From the NCBI RefSeq assembly GCF_000715075.1, contig NC_134096.1, positions 35,599,804 through 35,663,803 on the forward strand: DNA of 64,000 bases, in the 5' to 3' direction. Under the pieces are notes generated by a model. The model worked only from the letters and a program-made list of their open reading frames with translations. It made no database searches and was not told where the DNA came from. Made by a program: the position numbers and the translations under genes. Positions 44,055 through 55,270 of the stretch are shown piece after piece. The number at the start of each line of letters is the position of its first letter. Positions within the stretch are counted from its first letter, which is position 1. Origin of the DNA: Nicotiana tabacum. Lineage: Eukaryota > Streptophyta > Magnoliopsida > Solanales > Solanaceae.

Positions 44055-45249
44055 GAAATGTCCAAATAAGTTCTAACTTACCAACCTCTAGCCACTAAAT
44101 ATAGACTTATCAAAACTAGCCAAGCACCTATAAAAATTGAAAACCTAAATAAATAAGGATTATTTTTCTCCAAGAACCACATACAAAGATCTTCTTCCAT
44201 ATTTTTAAAGCATAATCAACAACATTAGATGCAAGAAGGAAATAAAATTTTATGGATGAGGTAGCAAACAAGGTGATGAAATACCAAAAAAAAAACAAGA
44301 TTCCAAAAATGTAAGCAAAGGGACCTTTTGAATGGGTATGGTTGCAATTCATTGAAAACATATAGATGAGTCAATATATAAAATTTGAGGAAGATTGGAG
44401 GTGATTTAGACTGATTTGGTATCAAAATTCGTAGTTAAATCGAGTTCAAAAAATACTTCTGCGATACTTGTATCTCATACACAGGTATACATGAATATAC
44501 ACGTGATACACATCTAATACATATATGATATATATGTGATACACAAATGATACACAGTGTGATACACATATTATCTTTTTCTATATTCATCTTCTACTTC
44601 GAATATTCAATTTAAATCACATCAAAACTCTACCAAATCATCTCAAAATTGAGATTTAAACTTCTTAAGATGTATCCAATCTATTCCAACAACACTCACT
44701 TGAAAAGATTAATATTTTTGGGCTACAAATAACTAATTGACTAATATTGGTAATATTTTATGAATTGACTATTTTTTGGGCTGACATAACTAGTAATTTC
44801 CCTTTACTTTTACTGACCGGCTAAATGTGAACTTAGCACTTGTTTTTTGGGCCCCTTCTGTGACAGATAAATTGGGCTTTCAAGGATATTCCAACATAAA
44901 AAAGATAGGAAAATTTGCAAAATATTAAAAATTATTTGTATAATTTTGTATTTCTAGGTATATGTTCGAGGAAGATAACTTGTACTTTTGAAAAACGCCC
45001 TTAAGCTAGAGGAACACAAAACTATTATCCCATTTCAGTTCACTACCAAGAAGAGAAAAAAAGCCCAAGAACTTCGGAAGTTGAGAAGCTGATTGAGAAC
45101 TAGAAAATTCATATGGGCCTCAAGCATATTAGGCAAAAAAATAGTTAATTCTCTTTAGCTCTTTGCTTGTTGGTTCAAGAATTATATTTGATTGGCATAA
45201 GGCATGTTATATAGTCATTGATACAATCCAGATCATTTTGATTGATTTC
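44055..45249. other. AT-rich intergenic DNA with short GTGATACACA repeats
   Basis: No gene is recognised. Between 44475 and 44575 there are repeated GATACAC/ATACACG/GTGATACACA words. Around 44770-44810 the sequence GGGCTGACATAACTAGTAAT resembles an end of the small Mutator-like elements common in Solanaceae, but I cannot find its partner, so I do not call an element. The last five bases (ATTTC, 45245-45249) are element E's target duplication. Confidence 0.5.
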
Positions 45250-46560
45250 TGATCACGCTCAACTATGCCTCCTAAGAGGTCTAGCGGTCGTTGCAAATAT
45301 AATCCGGTTTACAAGTCCGGAGTCGAATCCCACAGGGAATTAACCTACTAATCACAACCACTAGTTTCGCCAAATTCAAGTAATCAACCTTCAGAAATAT
45401 TGAATAATGAGTTGATTGCTTACTGACTAAAAGCAAGGCAATTAAAAGGCTGTAATTTTGATACTAACAAAGAAAATATTGTAGACAAGATTGGAAAGGT
45501 CTAGGGTTACGATTTTCTCTCTCGTCGGAATCCTCCCCGCCACATCTAATATAAATTCGCCTACATATTTTCTACCGATCGTGAGTACTTTAGGTGTCGT
45601 AATTCTCTTCCGAGCAAATACAATAATTTACTAGACGTATTCTTCCGAACTATGCTAGCTGGCACTAGTTTACCGCTCACTACGATCGCACCAAGGTTTT
45701 GTTATTCCTAATCCCACCTTTAAACCTTCCGTATTGGTCCCTCATATACATTAGGAGTGATGTTGTTCAACAATTACCTAAATATGTACCCTTTTCCAAG
45801 TAATACACACTAAATAACCACAGTCAATTGAGAGCTCTTCAATCAACAACAATGAAAATATAGTTGAACAAGTAGAGAAAAATCAAAGGCAAATCTATAT
45901 TAGACGTAGTAGAAAATCATCCTCCAATAGGTTCCATCAAACCCTAGATTACAGTTTTAGCTACTCATAATATTATGTAAGTTTACAATATAAAAAGTCA
46001 TAAGCAACAATGAAAATATGAAGAAGAAAGTGAAAAACTCGTAGAAGAATTATCCGCCTTGCTCTTTTCCTTGTGTTCTTGCCTCCTCTCGTTCGATCCC
46101 ACCAAAAAGTGAGTTTAGAGACTATTTATATGGGATAGTACTAGCATGGGGAGAAATAATACAAGCCCACTTCGAAACAATCTTTTTAGGATAGCTCGGT
46201 CACACTCTCGTTCGCACGCGAGAGTGAACGAGCAAAGTTCTTCTCTTTTTCTTTTCCTTCGAAGTCTCTCGTGCACTTCCATGCTTTTTTGCCATACTTC
46301 GCTGTTTTATTTCTCAAGCTTTTCCTCAGCTAGCTCGTTCACTCTCTCATGTGCACGCGAGAATGAACGAGGAAAGTTCTTCTTTTGTCTTTTGGTCCCG
46401 AACCAACTTCTTTTGCTCACTTTTCATCCAACTTGCTCCTACACATAAGAATGCACGTAATGAGCATAATTCACTACAAAAACGCATGTAACCTATCGTA
46501 ACCATAGAAGTTACGAGATTAAAGTACACCAAAAAATATATGTATTTTGGCCGTTTATCA
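45250..46560 (-). repeat. 3' LTR of element E
   Basis: It reads TGATAAACGGCC (at 46560) to GCGTGATCA (at 45250) on the minus strand. The TATA box CTATTTATA lies at 46122-46130. Two imperfect hairpins (46188-46232 and 46333-46372) lie upstream of it; the first pairs ACTCTCGTTCGCACGCGAGAG-type arms (CTCTCG/CGAGAG). Open frames in this LTR (for example 46146-46448) have no domain and recur in the other LTR. Confidence 0.93.
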
Positions 46561-46582
46561 ACACCCTACACTTAAACTCTTG
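46561..46582 (-). other. Polypurine tract region of element E
   Basis: Immediately before the 3' LTR the minus strand reads GAGTTTAAGTGTAGGGTGT, similar to the purine-rich tract of other Athila elements and placed directly at the LTR start TGATAAAC. Confidence 0.75.
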
Positions 46583-48337
46583 TTTGTCCTCGAGCAACTT
46601 TCAAAATTAAGCACAATTGCAAGAACACATTTTCAAAATCTACTCCAGCATCATACCAATGACAATGGCTTATACCAACACTTAGAACTCAACATAAGAA
46701 CTATTGACATCTTTGTTCAAAAGTATACCTATGCCAAGACTATTTAAAATATTTGTGCGACTTCCTCTAACATCCTAACCTCAAGAGATGACTCCAATGC
46801 ATTCCTTACTATGACTCACTTGTTGTGTCAACTCAAAATGCTTGGACTTTACCAATCCTTTGTAAATCATGTGCTCTTACCACAATCAAAGAGAACAATT
46901 AGTCCACACACTCAAATATGCATTCAAGTATAATTTAAGGACTTACAAATCGAAAGAATTCACTCACTCTCACAAAGAAATTCATGTGCATCCCCAAGAA
47001 TTCACTCACTCTCACTACTAATTTAAGCTTACGAAGTCTAGGATCAGTTAGATCTTTCCAGGTTGTAATGTAGACTAAAGGATGAGTAAGATATATTTGG
47101 GTATAGTGACTAACCCTCCTAAGCACTTTAATACACTACACTTAACTTTCAAATACATACTTTTCATGACCAATTCAAGCAATGCCACAAAACCATATAC
47201 AATTTGGCCCTTCTTCTTTAAGCACAACTATGCATTCACTAGCTCGGATTAAGAGGAATAGGAGGTGTATTTTCTATTTTTATTTTTATTTTTCTTTATG
47301 TATTTTGTTTGATATTTTTTTTAAATCACACTCTCCTTACTTGGGTTGCCCGGCTAATGATCTTTCAAAACATACGTGCACCTTCTGGCCTTTCTGTGGT
47401 TCCACTCAAAAGCTACCTCAACTCTCACCTTACTCTTCTAGCGACTTAAGTGCTTTCAGAGGCAAAGGTTCAAACGATCTAATTAAGAACAAAAAGGGAA
47501 TTGACTTGTAATGTGGGTGCCAAAGAAAAGTTTTATAGGCTCAAATAGGCTATCTAAGGAATAATTTTATTTATGGTGGCATACTAGCTCAATGGACCAT
47601 CAAAGAAATGCCTACGTCATTTCCAAGACTCACAAAGCTTACTTATTTCGCTTCGACTAACACACGGGGCAAGTTCTAGACCAACACAAGATAGCACAGA
47701 ATATAATCAAGCCTCACATCACACAATGCACATGACTCACTCCGGATGGCTCAGAATCGACTCTTAAGTTAAATAACTAAGCACAATCATCATATTAATT
47801 TAACACATGGAATTAATCATAGGAGTCAACAAATGAACTTAAGAGTCAAAAGAGAGTCATATATATTCTCAAGGCATGTGGGTACATATAACACAAAAAA
47901 GATAATCAGCTCAAATGCTACAACTCTAAGACCCGACATAAAATATGTCAACAAGCATATATACTCAAGTTTGTCCATTCCTTTATCAGTTCTACAGAAG
48001 AAAGAAAAAAGAAAATCTTTTTGTATTTTTTTTTTAGATTTTACTCCCTCAAGAAAACGGTCTAAGAAATCCATCGTCGGAAAAAGTACAAAAATTTTGA
48101 AAATTCTACCTAAACAAAAAAAAACTACTACCCGGTTCAAAGAAAAATCGGCATCCTCAGGAAAGAACCGTGGTTTAAAGAAAACCTAGGATTATGCCAA
48201 AAACAAAAAACTAACTACAATTGTACAATTACAATTCTAACATCCCCCACCCCACACTTAAGGATATGCACTATCCTCAGTTGCAAAAAAAAAAAAAAGG
48301 CTCAAAAGTAGAGTGGGTGTGAGAAGCTCCATCAAAA
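46583..48337 (-). other. Long untranslated 3' region of element E
   Basis: About 1.75 kb without a supported gene lies between the extra ORF and the polypurine tract, as is usual in Athila elements. Open frames on either strand (for example 47833-48189) show no domain. Confidence 0.6.
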
Positions 48338-49969
48338 TCACTCTGGTTGCGGTGAGAACCAGCCATGACCATCGGTCCTCAATGATGATGGGTCCTCCAA
48401 AGTGACACCAGATGTGTCAACTGCCTCTATCAGCTCACCCTCTCTAGCTCGGATAGGTCCAGTACTAGCAGCGCCCACAGCCTGCTCACCAGCTCCATAT
48501 GGGTCATCAGCTATTGTGCCCTCAATGGCACTCCTATCCATCTGTATCCCAATGTGTGGGGGCATCGGTTTACGAAATTCCTCAAGTATATTAGCAAACT
48601 TCTTTCTCATCCACTGCTCTCTTGTCTTCTGAGCATCGAGCAAGGCACGATCCCGCGCCTTCAATTCTTCCCTCAACAAACGAATCTCATTCTCCATAAC
48701 ACTCAGGCGCTCATCAGAGATTTTCTTCTTAGCTTTGTCCCCATATGGATCTTGCACACTTCAAATGTTATGTAATTCTTTGTCCATTGCCCGTAGCTTC
48801 ACATCAATGGACGCAATCAACTTCACATTGCTCCTCTTAGTTCGCCTCATTTTTATGTCAAACTCCTGCAAAAGTGCAGTTAATGTGTGGATGAAATAAA
48901 GTCCCCACTGCATGTTATCCCAGGTCCTGTACATCTAGCTTCGCATCACTTTCCCAATATTCACATTAATACCTGTCATCAAAACAAAAATGAGAAAAAC
49001 ACGCACCCATATGATAATAGTCTTGTGTGTAACAGACATCAGTCTATTGCAAACCCAACTTAACCATGCCCTGGCTTCTTTGTTCAAGTACTTCTTCGCT
49101 ATGCCTTGGTTCTTACTCCACCTATCCCCAGATGATGGATCACATAAAACTTCTAGCATACGTGTCCGATCCGGTCGTCGTTCTCTCCTCCAATATTCTG
49201 CCATGGATTGTTCAGGAACATTGTAGAACCTGTTGATTTCCTCTGCGGAGATGTCCACCTCATGACCTCTAACCCAAATAATGTCATCACCTTTGTTAGG
49301 ATCCCAGTTGGAATATAGTTCTCGCACGAGTGTCAAGTTGGCCTTTCCTTTTGGTCCCTGTGCAAAGTGTGTCCACCCACTCCGCTCAATCTGTGCCACT
49401 ATGTTCGGACAAGACTTACCTGTGGCCTTCATGTTCAATGGTCTTTCATACATCTTGGGATTTACCTGTTTCCATTTAATGTTACCCCACAATTTCCAAG
49501 CATCCTCACTCACATGCTTATCTTGCCACCCTGCGTTGTCAACTGGAGCAATAGGTTCGCCTTCGCCTTCAGGCAAGGGAACTATCATATCATCTTCAGA
49601 GTCGTCAGATTCAGACTCAGAATCGGACCCAGACTCCACAATCTTCTTTGCTTTGCCTTTCCCTTTCACCTCATCTGTTTTTCGCTTCTTAGCCGGAGGT
49701 GACTTAGAAACGCTTTCTCAGATTTGGAGTGGGACTTCTCCTTGCCTAGACAGCTGTAGGAGATGCTGCACGGGCAGCTCAATACTCATAGCAGTGGCCA
49801 CATTAGCTCCCTCAGAACTCGCAGGTGCCATAGGATCATTCTTCCTCTTTGTCCTCTTCTTTGTAGTTGATGTCACCGATATGTTTTTGTCAGTCGATGT
49901 CATTTTCGGGGGAGGCTTGCCAGCACCTCCTGCTCCATGACTACGAGTAGGTGTTTTGGAGACAGCCAT
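48338..49969 (-). pseudogene. Extra 3' ORF of the Athila-like element E (env-position protein)
   Basis: The first part (49969-49718) is basic and Ser/Thr-rich. After a stop and frameshift, 49669-48935 holds a Ser/Asp/Glu-rich tract, then a folded-looking domain with VRGHEVDISAEEINRFYNVP, RTRMLEVLCDPSSGDRW and KKYLNKEARAWLSWVCNRLM, and a hydrophobic segment near IIIWVRVFLIFVLM. The last part (48757-48338) has a coiled-coil segment (ENEIRLLREELKARDRALLD). In Athila this position holds an ORF called env-like, but I see no signal peptide and only one weak hydrophobic stretch, so membrane function is not supported. Frame breaks lie near 49718 and 48935-48757. Confidence 0.82.
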
Positions 49970-51269
49970 AGTACCTACAGAAGAAACAATTAGAATTCTG
50001 AGAGTAAGTAAGCCACATCAAGTCATCAAGAGTAATTCAATGGGTACTCAGAATGCCCCAATTGTGCTATTAACATCTTTACCAAAATCAGTCTATTTAT
50101 GTAACTTTCAGATTTTTACTCCGATGACTGATATTATAATATACAAGTATTACACCATAACAGTTAAGTTAACATATAGCCTTGTTCGACAAGTGACAAC
50201 AATTAGCACACTAATAATTTGTTCATGATTCTTCTACAGCTAACAACAAAAGCACAACGTGTAGCGCACTACTGAACAGTCCCTTGATAACCAAAGGGAG
50301 CTGTTGTAACCAGACTACCTCTCATTCAAGTAGGATAACTCAAATTCTCTCCCTTTGTTTACTAATGAGTTCACCAAATATGCCAAGAGATTACAATTAC
50401 CATCAACTATAGACAGGCAACCAGCGTGTATATAATCTACGGGCAGCACACATAACTCATACAAAATCCCTGGACGACGGCATCGTACTTCTGAGCCTAA
50501 GTCGGCCGCGGTTTCACTTTTATCCAAGACGAATGCAAGCGACGTGCAACAGACCTAAATGGCCACCCCACCCTCAAGAGAAGTTCATAATTCCATTGGA
50601 CTTAGACCAGCTACTCAGATTTTACAAAGCCTATTAAAAATCTCATTCAGGCACTTCATCGGATACCTTGTGTGCACAATTTTCTGTTGCTTCTATTAAT
50701 CCCATTAGTATATGGTTTGCCCTCCGAATTTGAGTGAGGTGGTGGGAATTCTAGTTTCTCACCTCACCATGTTTAAACAATAACCAATTGCCAACAATAT
50801 ATCCTTGTAATCAACTATTCTCAAAAGAAAAAAAAAGAAACGACAACAGAAAAAGAAAACAAGAGTAGGGCGGGGACGGTGTTTCTCATGACGGGGATGG
50901 AATGAAACAATTGGAAAATCTAAACTCACCTGTGCTTGTGCACTCTCGCGTGTGCACGAGAGGGTGAACAAGCTATTATGAAAACAGAGCAAAAATATTT
51001 CGCGCATTGGCCATAATTCGTTGTTTCTGGAAATCTTGGCCAGAGTCCTGGCTCGTGCAATTTTACGCGAAGCGAGGACTTGAACGAGCACAGGCCTGAC
51101 CAAATTCCACTTGTTCTTCCTCCATACTCTATCTCGCATTCGTCAACTTGAACCTTGCTCGTATGTATTTTATTTACCCTGCACCTACTCACACACACAT
51201 TAAATTATACAAAAATCAAAAACAAATAAAGAAAATAACGAAAAGTAATATAATTGGGTTGCCTCTCAA
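49970..51269 (-). other. Non-coding spacer between pol and the extra ORF of element E
   Basis: No gene is supported. At 50948-50980 and 51050-51085 it holds imperfect hairpins (CACTCTCG...CGAGAGGGTG) closely related to those upstream of the TATA box in the element's LTRs. A splice acceptor for a subgenomic message could lie here, but I cannot identify one. Confidence 0.6.
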
Positions 51270-52720
51270 GAAGCGCCTGATTTAATGTCGCGGTACGACG
51301 TATGCTATCCCTTTATCAAGGATCCTTCAAGTACATGGTTGAGATCGCCTTATCTTTCTCAACCATGCCTTGATAATATTTTAGCCTTTGCTAGTTAACT
51401 TTGAACTTGCGGACGCCATCTTCTGATGCAATTTCAACGGCTCCGGCTGGATGCATCTCTACCACAAGAAATGGTCCTGACCATCTTGACTTCAACTTTC
51501 TCGGAAACAGCTTCAATATCGAATTGTATAACAATACCACATCTCCAGGTTTAAAACTCCGCTAAAGCATATTTTTATCATGCATCATCTTCATTCTCTC
51601 CTTGTATAGTCTTGTGCTCTCAAAAGCATGGTATCGAAACTCATCAAGCTTATACAACTCTGTGACTCTACTTGTACCCGCAACTTCCGTATCGAGATTT
51701 AGCTGCCTCAATGCCCACAAAGCTTTATGCTCCAACTCCACGGGTAAGTGACACACCTTCCCAAATACCAATTTATATGGCGACATGCCAATTGGAGTTT
51801 TGAAAGCGGTCCAATAGGCCTAGAGTTCATCATCTAACTTTCTCGCCCAATCTGTTCTTGTAGCATTCACGGTTTTTGTCAAAACACTCTTTATCTCTTT
51901 GTTCGAAACATCCACTTGCCCACTCATTTTTGGGTGATATGGGGTGGAAACCTTGTGGCGCACACCATATTTTTCTAACAACTTGGCGAAGGCTCGATTG
52001 CAGAAATGAGTGCCTCCATCACTAATTATTACTCTTGGGGTACCAAATCGGGTGAAGATATTTTTTTCAGGAAACAAATAACTGCCATCGCATCATTTGT
52101 TGGAAGTGCCACAGCTTCTACCCATTTTGAGACATAGTCCACCACTACAAGTATGCACTTGTTATTATATGAGCTGACAAATGGTCACATAAAATCGATT
52201 CCCCATACATTGAATACTTCCACCTCTTGAATTGGGTTCATAGGCATCTCATGTCGACGGGAAATATTCCCCGTCCGTTAACACTCATCACAACTTTTCA
52301 CCCAGAAGTGTGCATCTTTAAATAATGTCGGCTAATAAAAACCTGACTCCAACACTTTAGCAGTTGTCCTTACACCTCCAAAATGACCTCCATACGGTGA
52401 AACATGACATGCCTGCAAAACAGAAGATTGTTCTATCTCGGGAATGCATTTGCGGATCATGTTATCAAGATAAATCATAAACAAATATGGTTCATCCCAG
52501 AAATACATGCGACAATCTCAAAAAAACATTTTCTTTTGCATAGAAGACAAGTCATAGGGAACGATACCGTTCGCCAGGTAATTTGCAATATCTACATACC
52601 ATAGTGTAGCCTCAAGGCTCGTGGCTAAAAGTTGTTCATCTGGGAAAGTCTCCATAATCTCTTCCACCTCAACCATATTTTCCGCTCTTTCAAGCCTGGA
52701 CAAATGATCAGCAACATGGT
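51270..52720 (-). pseudogene. Integrase of element E, broken
   Basis: The zinc-binding HHCC part lies at about 52420-52270 (HVSPYGGHFGGVRTTAKVLE, then CDEC). The core follows: WGIDFM (about 52205), [20 protein letters not shown] (about 52035-51975) and [17 protein letters not shown] (about 51930-51890). The third catalytic residue, Glu in relatives, is Asp here: GAT codon at 51912-51910. The C-terminal part (51786-51562) includes [20 protein letters not shown], and RWSGPFLVVEMHPAG lies near 51490. Stops at about 52335, 52285, 52195 and 51820 and TAG-type breaks make it inactive. Confidence 0.9.
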
Positions 52721-53108
52721 TTTTTGTTCCCTTTTAGTCCCGGATTTCCAAGTCGAACTCTTGTAGCAGTAGCACCCATCGAATTAAGCGTGGCTTTGAC
52801 TCCTTTTTCTCAATTAGGTACCTGAGGGTAGCATGACCAGTATAAACAATTACCTTCGAGCCTATCAGGTATGACCTGAATTTATCAAATGCGAACACCA
52901 CAGCTAACATCTATTTCTCTGTCACTGTGTAATTCAGTTGGGCGCCGCTCAAGGTTCTATTTGCATAGTAGATCGGATGCATGACTTTATATTTCCTCTT
53001 CCTAAGAACTGCTCCCACAACATAGTCGCTTGCATCATACCTCAGCTCGAAAGGTTGCCCCCAGTCGAGAACCACTATGATTGGTGCAATCACCAGTTTC
53101 TTCTTCAA
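52721..53108 (-). pseudogene. RNase H of element E
   Basis: The frame gives FELRYDASDYVVGAVLRKRK with the catalytic D of DASD, then IYYANRTLSGAQLNYTVTEK, stop (TAG), [15 protein letters not shown], and [12 protein letters not shown] near 52840, ending with the KNHVADHLSRLE motif near 52700. YTGHATL has Gly at the position that is usually Asp. The domain would remove template RNA. The stop after TVTEK separates it from the rest. Confidence 0.88.
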
Positions 53109-53119
53109 CTCCTCAAACG

Positions 53120-53884
53120 CTACCCTGAGTCATCAGAAAACACAAAAGGGTGATTTGTTTCAAGAAGTTTACACAAAGGGTTAGCAATTTTGGAGAAATC
53201 TTTTATAAACCGTCTGTAGAAACCGACGTGGCCAAGGAAACTACTTATTTCTTTGACGGAAGTGGGTGGTGGTAACTTTTCTATCACATCAAACTTTGCA
53301 CGATCCACCTCAATGCCCTTACTTAACACTAGATTCCCCAATACTATACCTTCATGTACCATGAAATAGCACCGTTCCCAGTTGAGCACCAGATTAGTCT
53401 CTACACATCTTTTCAGCACTCTTTTCAGATTCTTAAGGCAGTCATCGAACGAGTCTCCCACCACTAAAAAATCATCCATGGAGACGTCCATTATGTCTTC
53501 TACCATATCTGTGAAGATGGTCATCATGTACCTTTGAAATATGGCGGGTGCATTGCATAGGCCGAACGAAATTCTCCGAAAAGCGTAGACGCCATATGGA
53601 CAGGTGAATGACGTTTTCTCTCTATCTTCTGGGGCAATAAAGATATGATTATACCCCGAGTATCCATCCAGAAAGCAGAAGTGGGACCTCCAAGCCAATC
53701 TATCTAACATCTGATAAATGAATGGCATTGGAAAATAGCCTTTACGGGTGGCTTTGTTCAATCTTCTGTAGTCCATACAAATTTGCCATCCCGTGACTGT
53801 TCTTGTTGAGATCAGCTCATTGTTCTCATTTTGCACAACAGTCATTCCACCTTTCTTTGGCACACATTGAACTGGGTAACCCAT
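53120..53884 (-). pseudogene. Reverse transcriptase of element E
   Basis: A 254-codon open stretch: PVQCVPKKGGMTVVQNENNE, WQICMDYRRLNKATRKGYFP, FCFLDGYSGYNHIFIAPEDR, KTSFTCPYGVYAFRRISFGL and VSMDDFLVVGDSFDDCLKNL. The catalytic Asp pair is present in SMDD (relatives usually have FMDD). The thumb follows (FLGHVGFYRRFIKDFSKIAN). This is the best preserved enzyme of the element: no stop inside, but it is cut off from protease and RNase H by frame breaks at 53885-54018 and near 53115. Confidence 0.92.
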
Positions 53885-54018
53885 TTGCTATCGGAGATGG
53901 GGAAAATGATTCCCATATCTAACCACTTTATCACCTCCTTTTTCATGACTTCTTTCATGTTGGGGTTCAGCCTCTTTTATGTTCTCTAGAAGGTTTGTGG
54001 CCATCTTCCAGTAAAATC

Positions 54019-55270
54019 TTATGCATACAGAAGATCAGGCTGACACCCTTGATGTCTCCAATGGTCCACCCAATTGCAGTTTTGCACTCTATTAATACCT
54101 GCAAAAGTTGTTCTGCCTCCACATCTAACAAACATGATGATCTTAATAACAGGTAAAGTTGAGTTAGGTCCTAAGAAAGCATACCTGAGGTGAGGTGGCT
54201 CTTCGATCGATGGCTTGGCTGGAGGCGTCTTTCTTTCTTCTAAGTGCAAAGACTCAAATTCGAGCTCTCTTTTCCAGAACCTTTGGCCTTCAAGAGCCAG
54301 CACCCACTCCGCCAAGTCCTCTCCATTTACTTCTTCTAAGTTCATAAGACAGGCTGCTAGGGGGTCTTTAGCTTTCAGAGCCTCATCTTCCTCCTCCAAA
54401 ATTATATCCACAGCTTCTATCAGAGAGTAGTTAGCAAATTCACTTGGTCGCCGCATAGACTTCTGCACATTGAATGTTATATCTTTATCGTTTAGTCTCA
54501 TTTTTAGCTCTCCAGTTTTACAATCAATTAGAGCTCTCCCAGTGGACAAGAATGGTCTTCCCAAAATTATGGGAATCTCCTCGTCAACCCCGAAGTCCAG
54601 AATGACAAAATCTGCTGGAAACACAAACTTTCCAACCTGCACTAGTACATCATCAAAGATACCTGATGGCCTCTTCACTGTCCAGTCGGCTAGCTGTAGT
54701 AACATGGATGTGGATCTTGATCTTCCAATGCCTAACCTTTTGTATATAGCCAAGGGCTTTAAGATTATGCTCCCCTAAATCACATAATGTTTTAGGAAAA
54801 GTATAGCTGCCTATTGTGCATGGGATTGTGAAACTCCTTGGGTCTGACAACTTCTCAGCTATGGGTCTCGTCACGATAGCACTACAAGTCTTGGATAGTG
54901 TAACAGTGGCCAAGTCTTGGAAGTCGAACTTGCGAGACATCAAACCTTTCATCATTTTGGCATACCCGGGCATCTCCCTCAAGGCGTCAATCAGTGGAAT
55001 GTTCACCTGAATTTGCTTCAATATCTCCATGAATTTCTTATACTACTCATCCTTCTGATATTTGGCCAATATCTATGGGAATGGTGCTGGAGGTCACTTC
55101 CTTCCTGTGATTTGAGTTTGATCCTGCTCAGGCACTGCTTCTACTGTCGTGTCTTGCACTACCTCAGTCTCCTTCGCAACCTCTTTTTCTTTGCTTATGC
55201 TCTCTTGTGCATGTTGTATCATTACCTCAGTTAACCCTGTTGAATCATCTACCTCAATGGGTACTGGCAC
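54019..55270 (-). pseudogene. Protease region of element E
   Basis: Two overlapping frames. 55030-54653 covers [32 protein letters not shown] and [20 protein letters not shown], where the D-L-G active-site signature is kept but followed by EHNLKALG, not the usual Ala-Ser/Gly. 54753-54019 gives [40 protein letters not shown] and [20 protein letters not shown], the rest of the fold, and then the linker to RT. A frameshift near 54740 separates the halves. Confidence 0.87.

Noticed and set aside
44055..44361. Minus-strand frame with hydrophobic residues as a membrane protein
   Set aside because: AT-rich DNA yields Phe/Leu/Tyr-rich frames by chance; no homology is recognised and no start context supports it.
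46146..46448. Open frame of about 100 codons as a small gene
   Set aside because: The same frame start recurs at 57929 in the other LTR of element E; it is LTR sequence.
48338..49969. Calling the Athila extra ORF a true envelope gene or an endogenous virus
   Set aside because: No signal peptide or convincing pair of membrane segments is visible; element structure is that of a retrotransposon.
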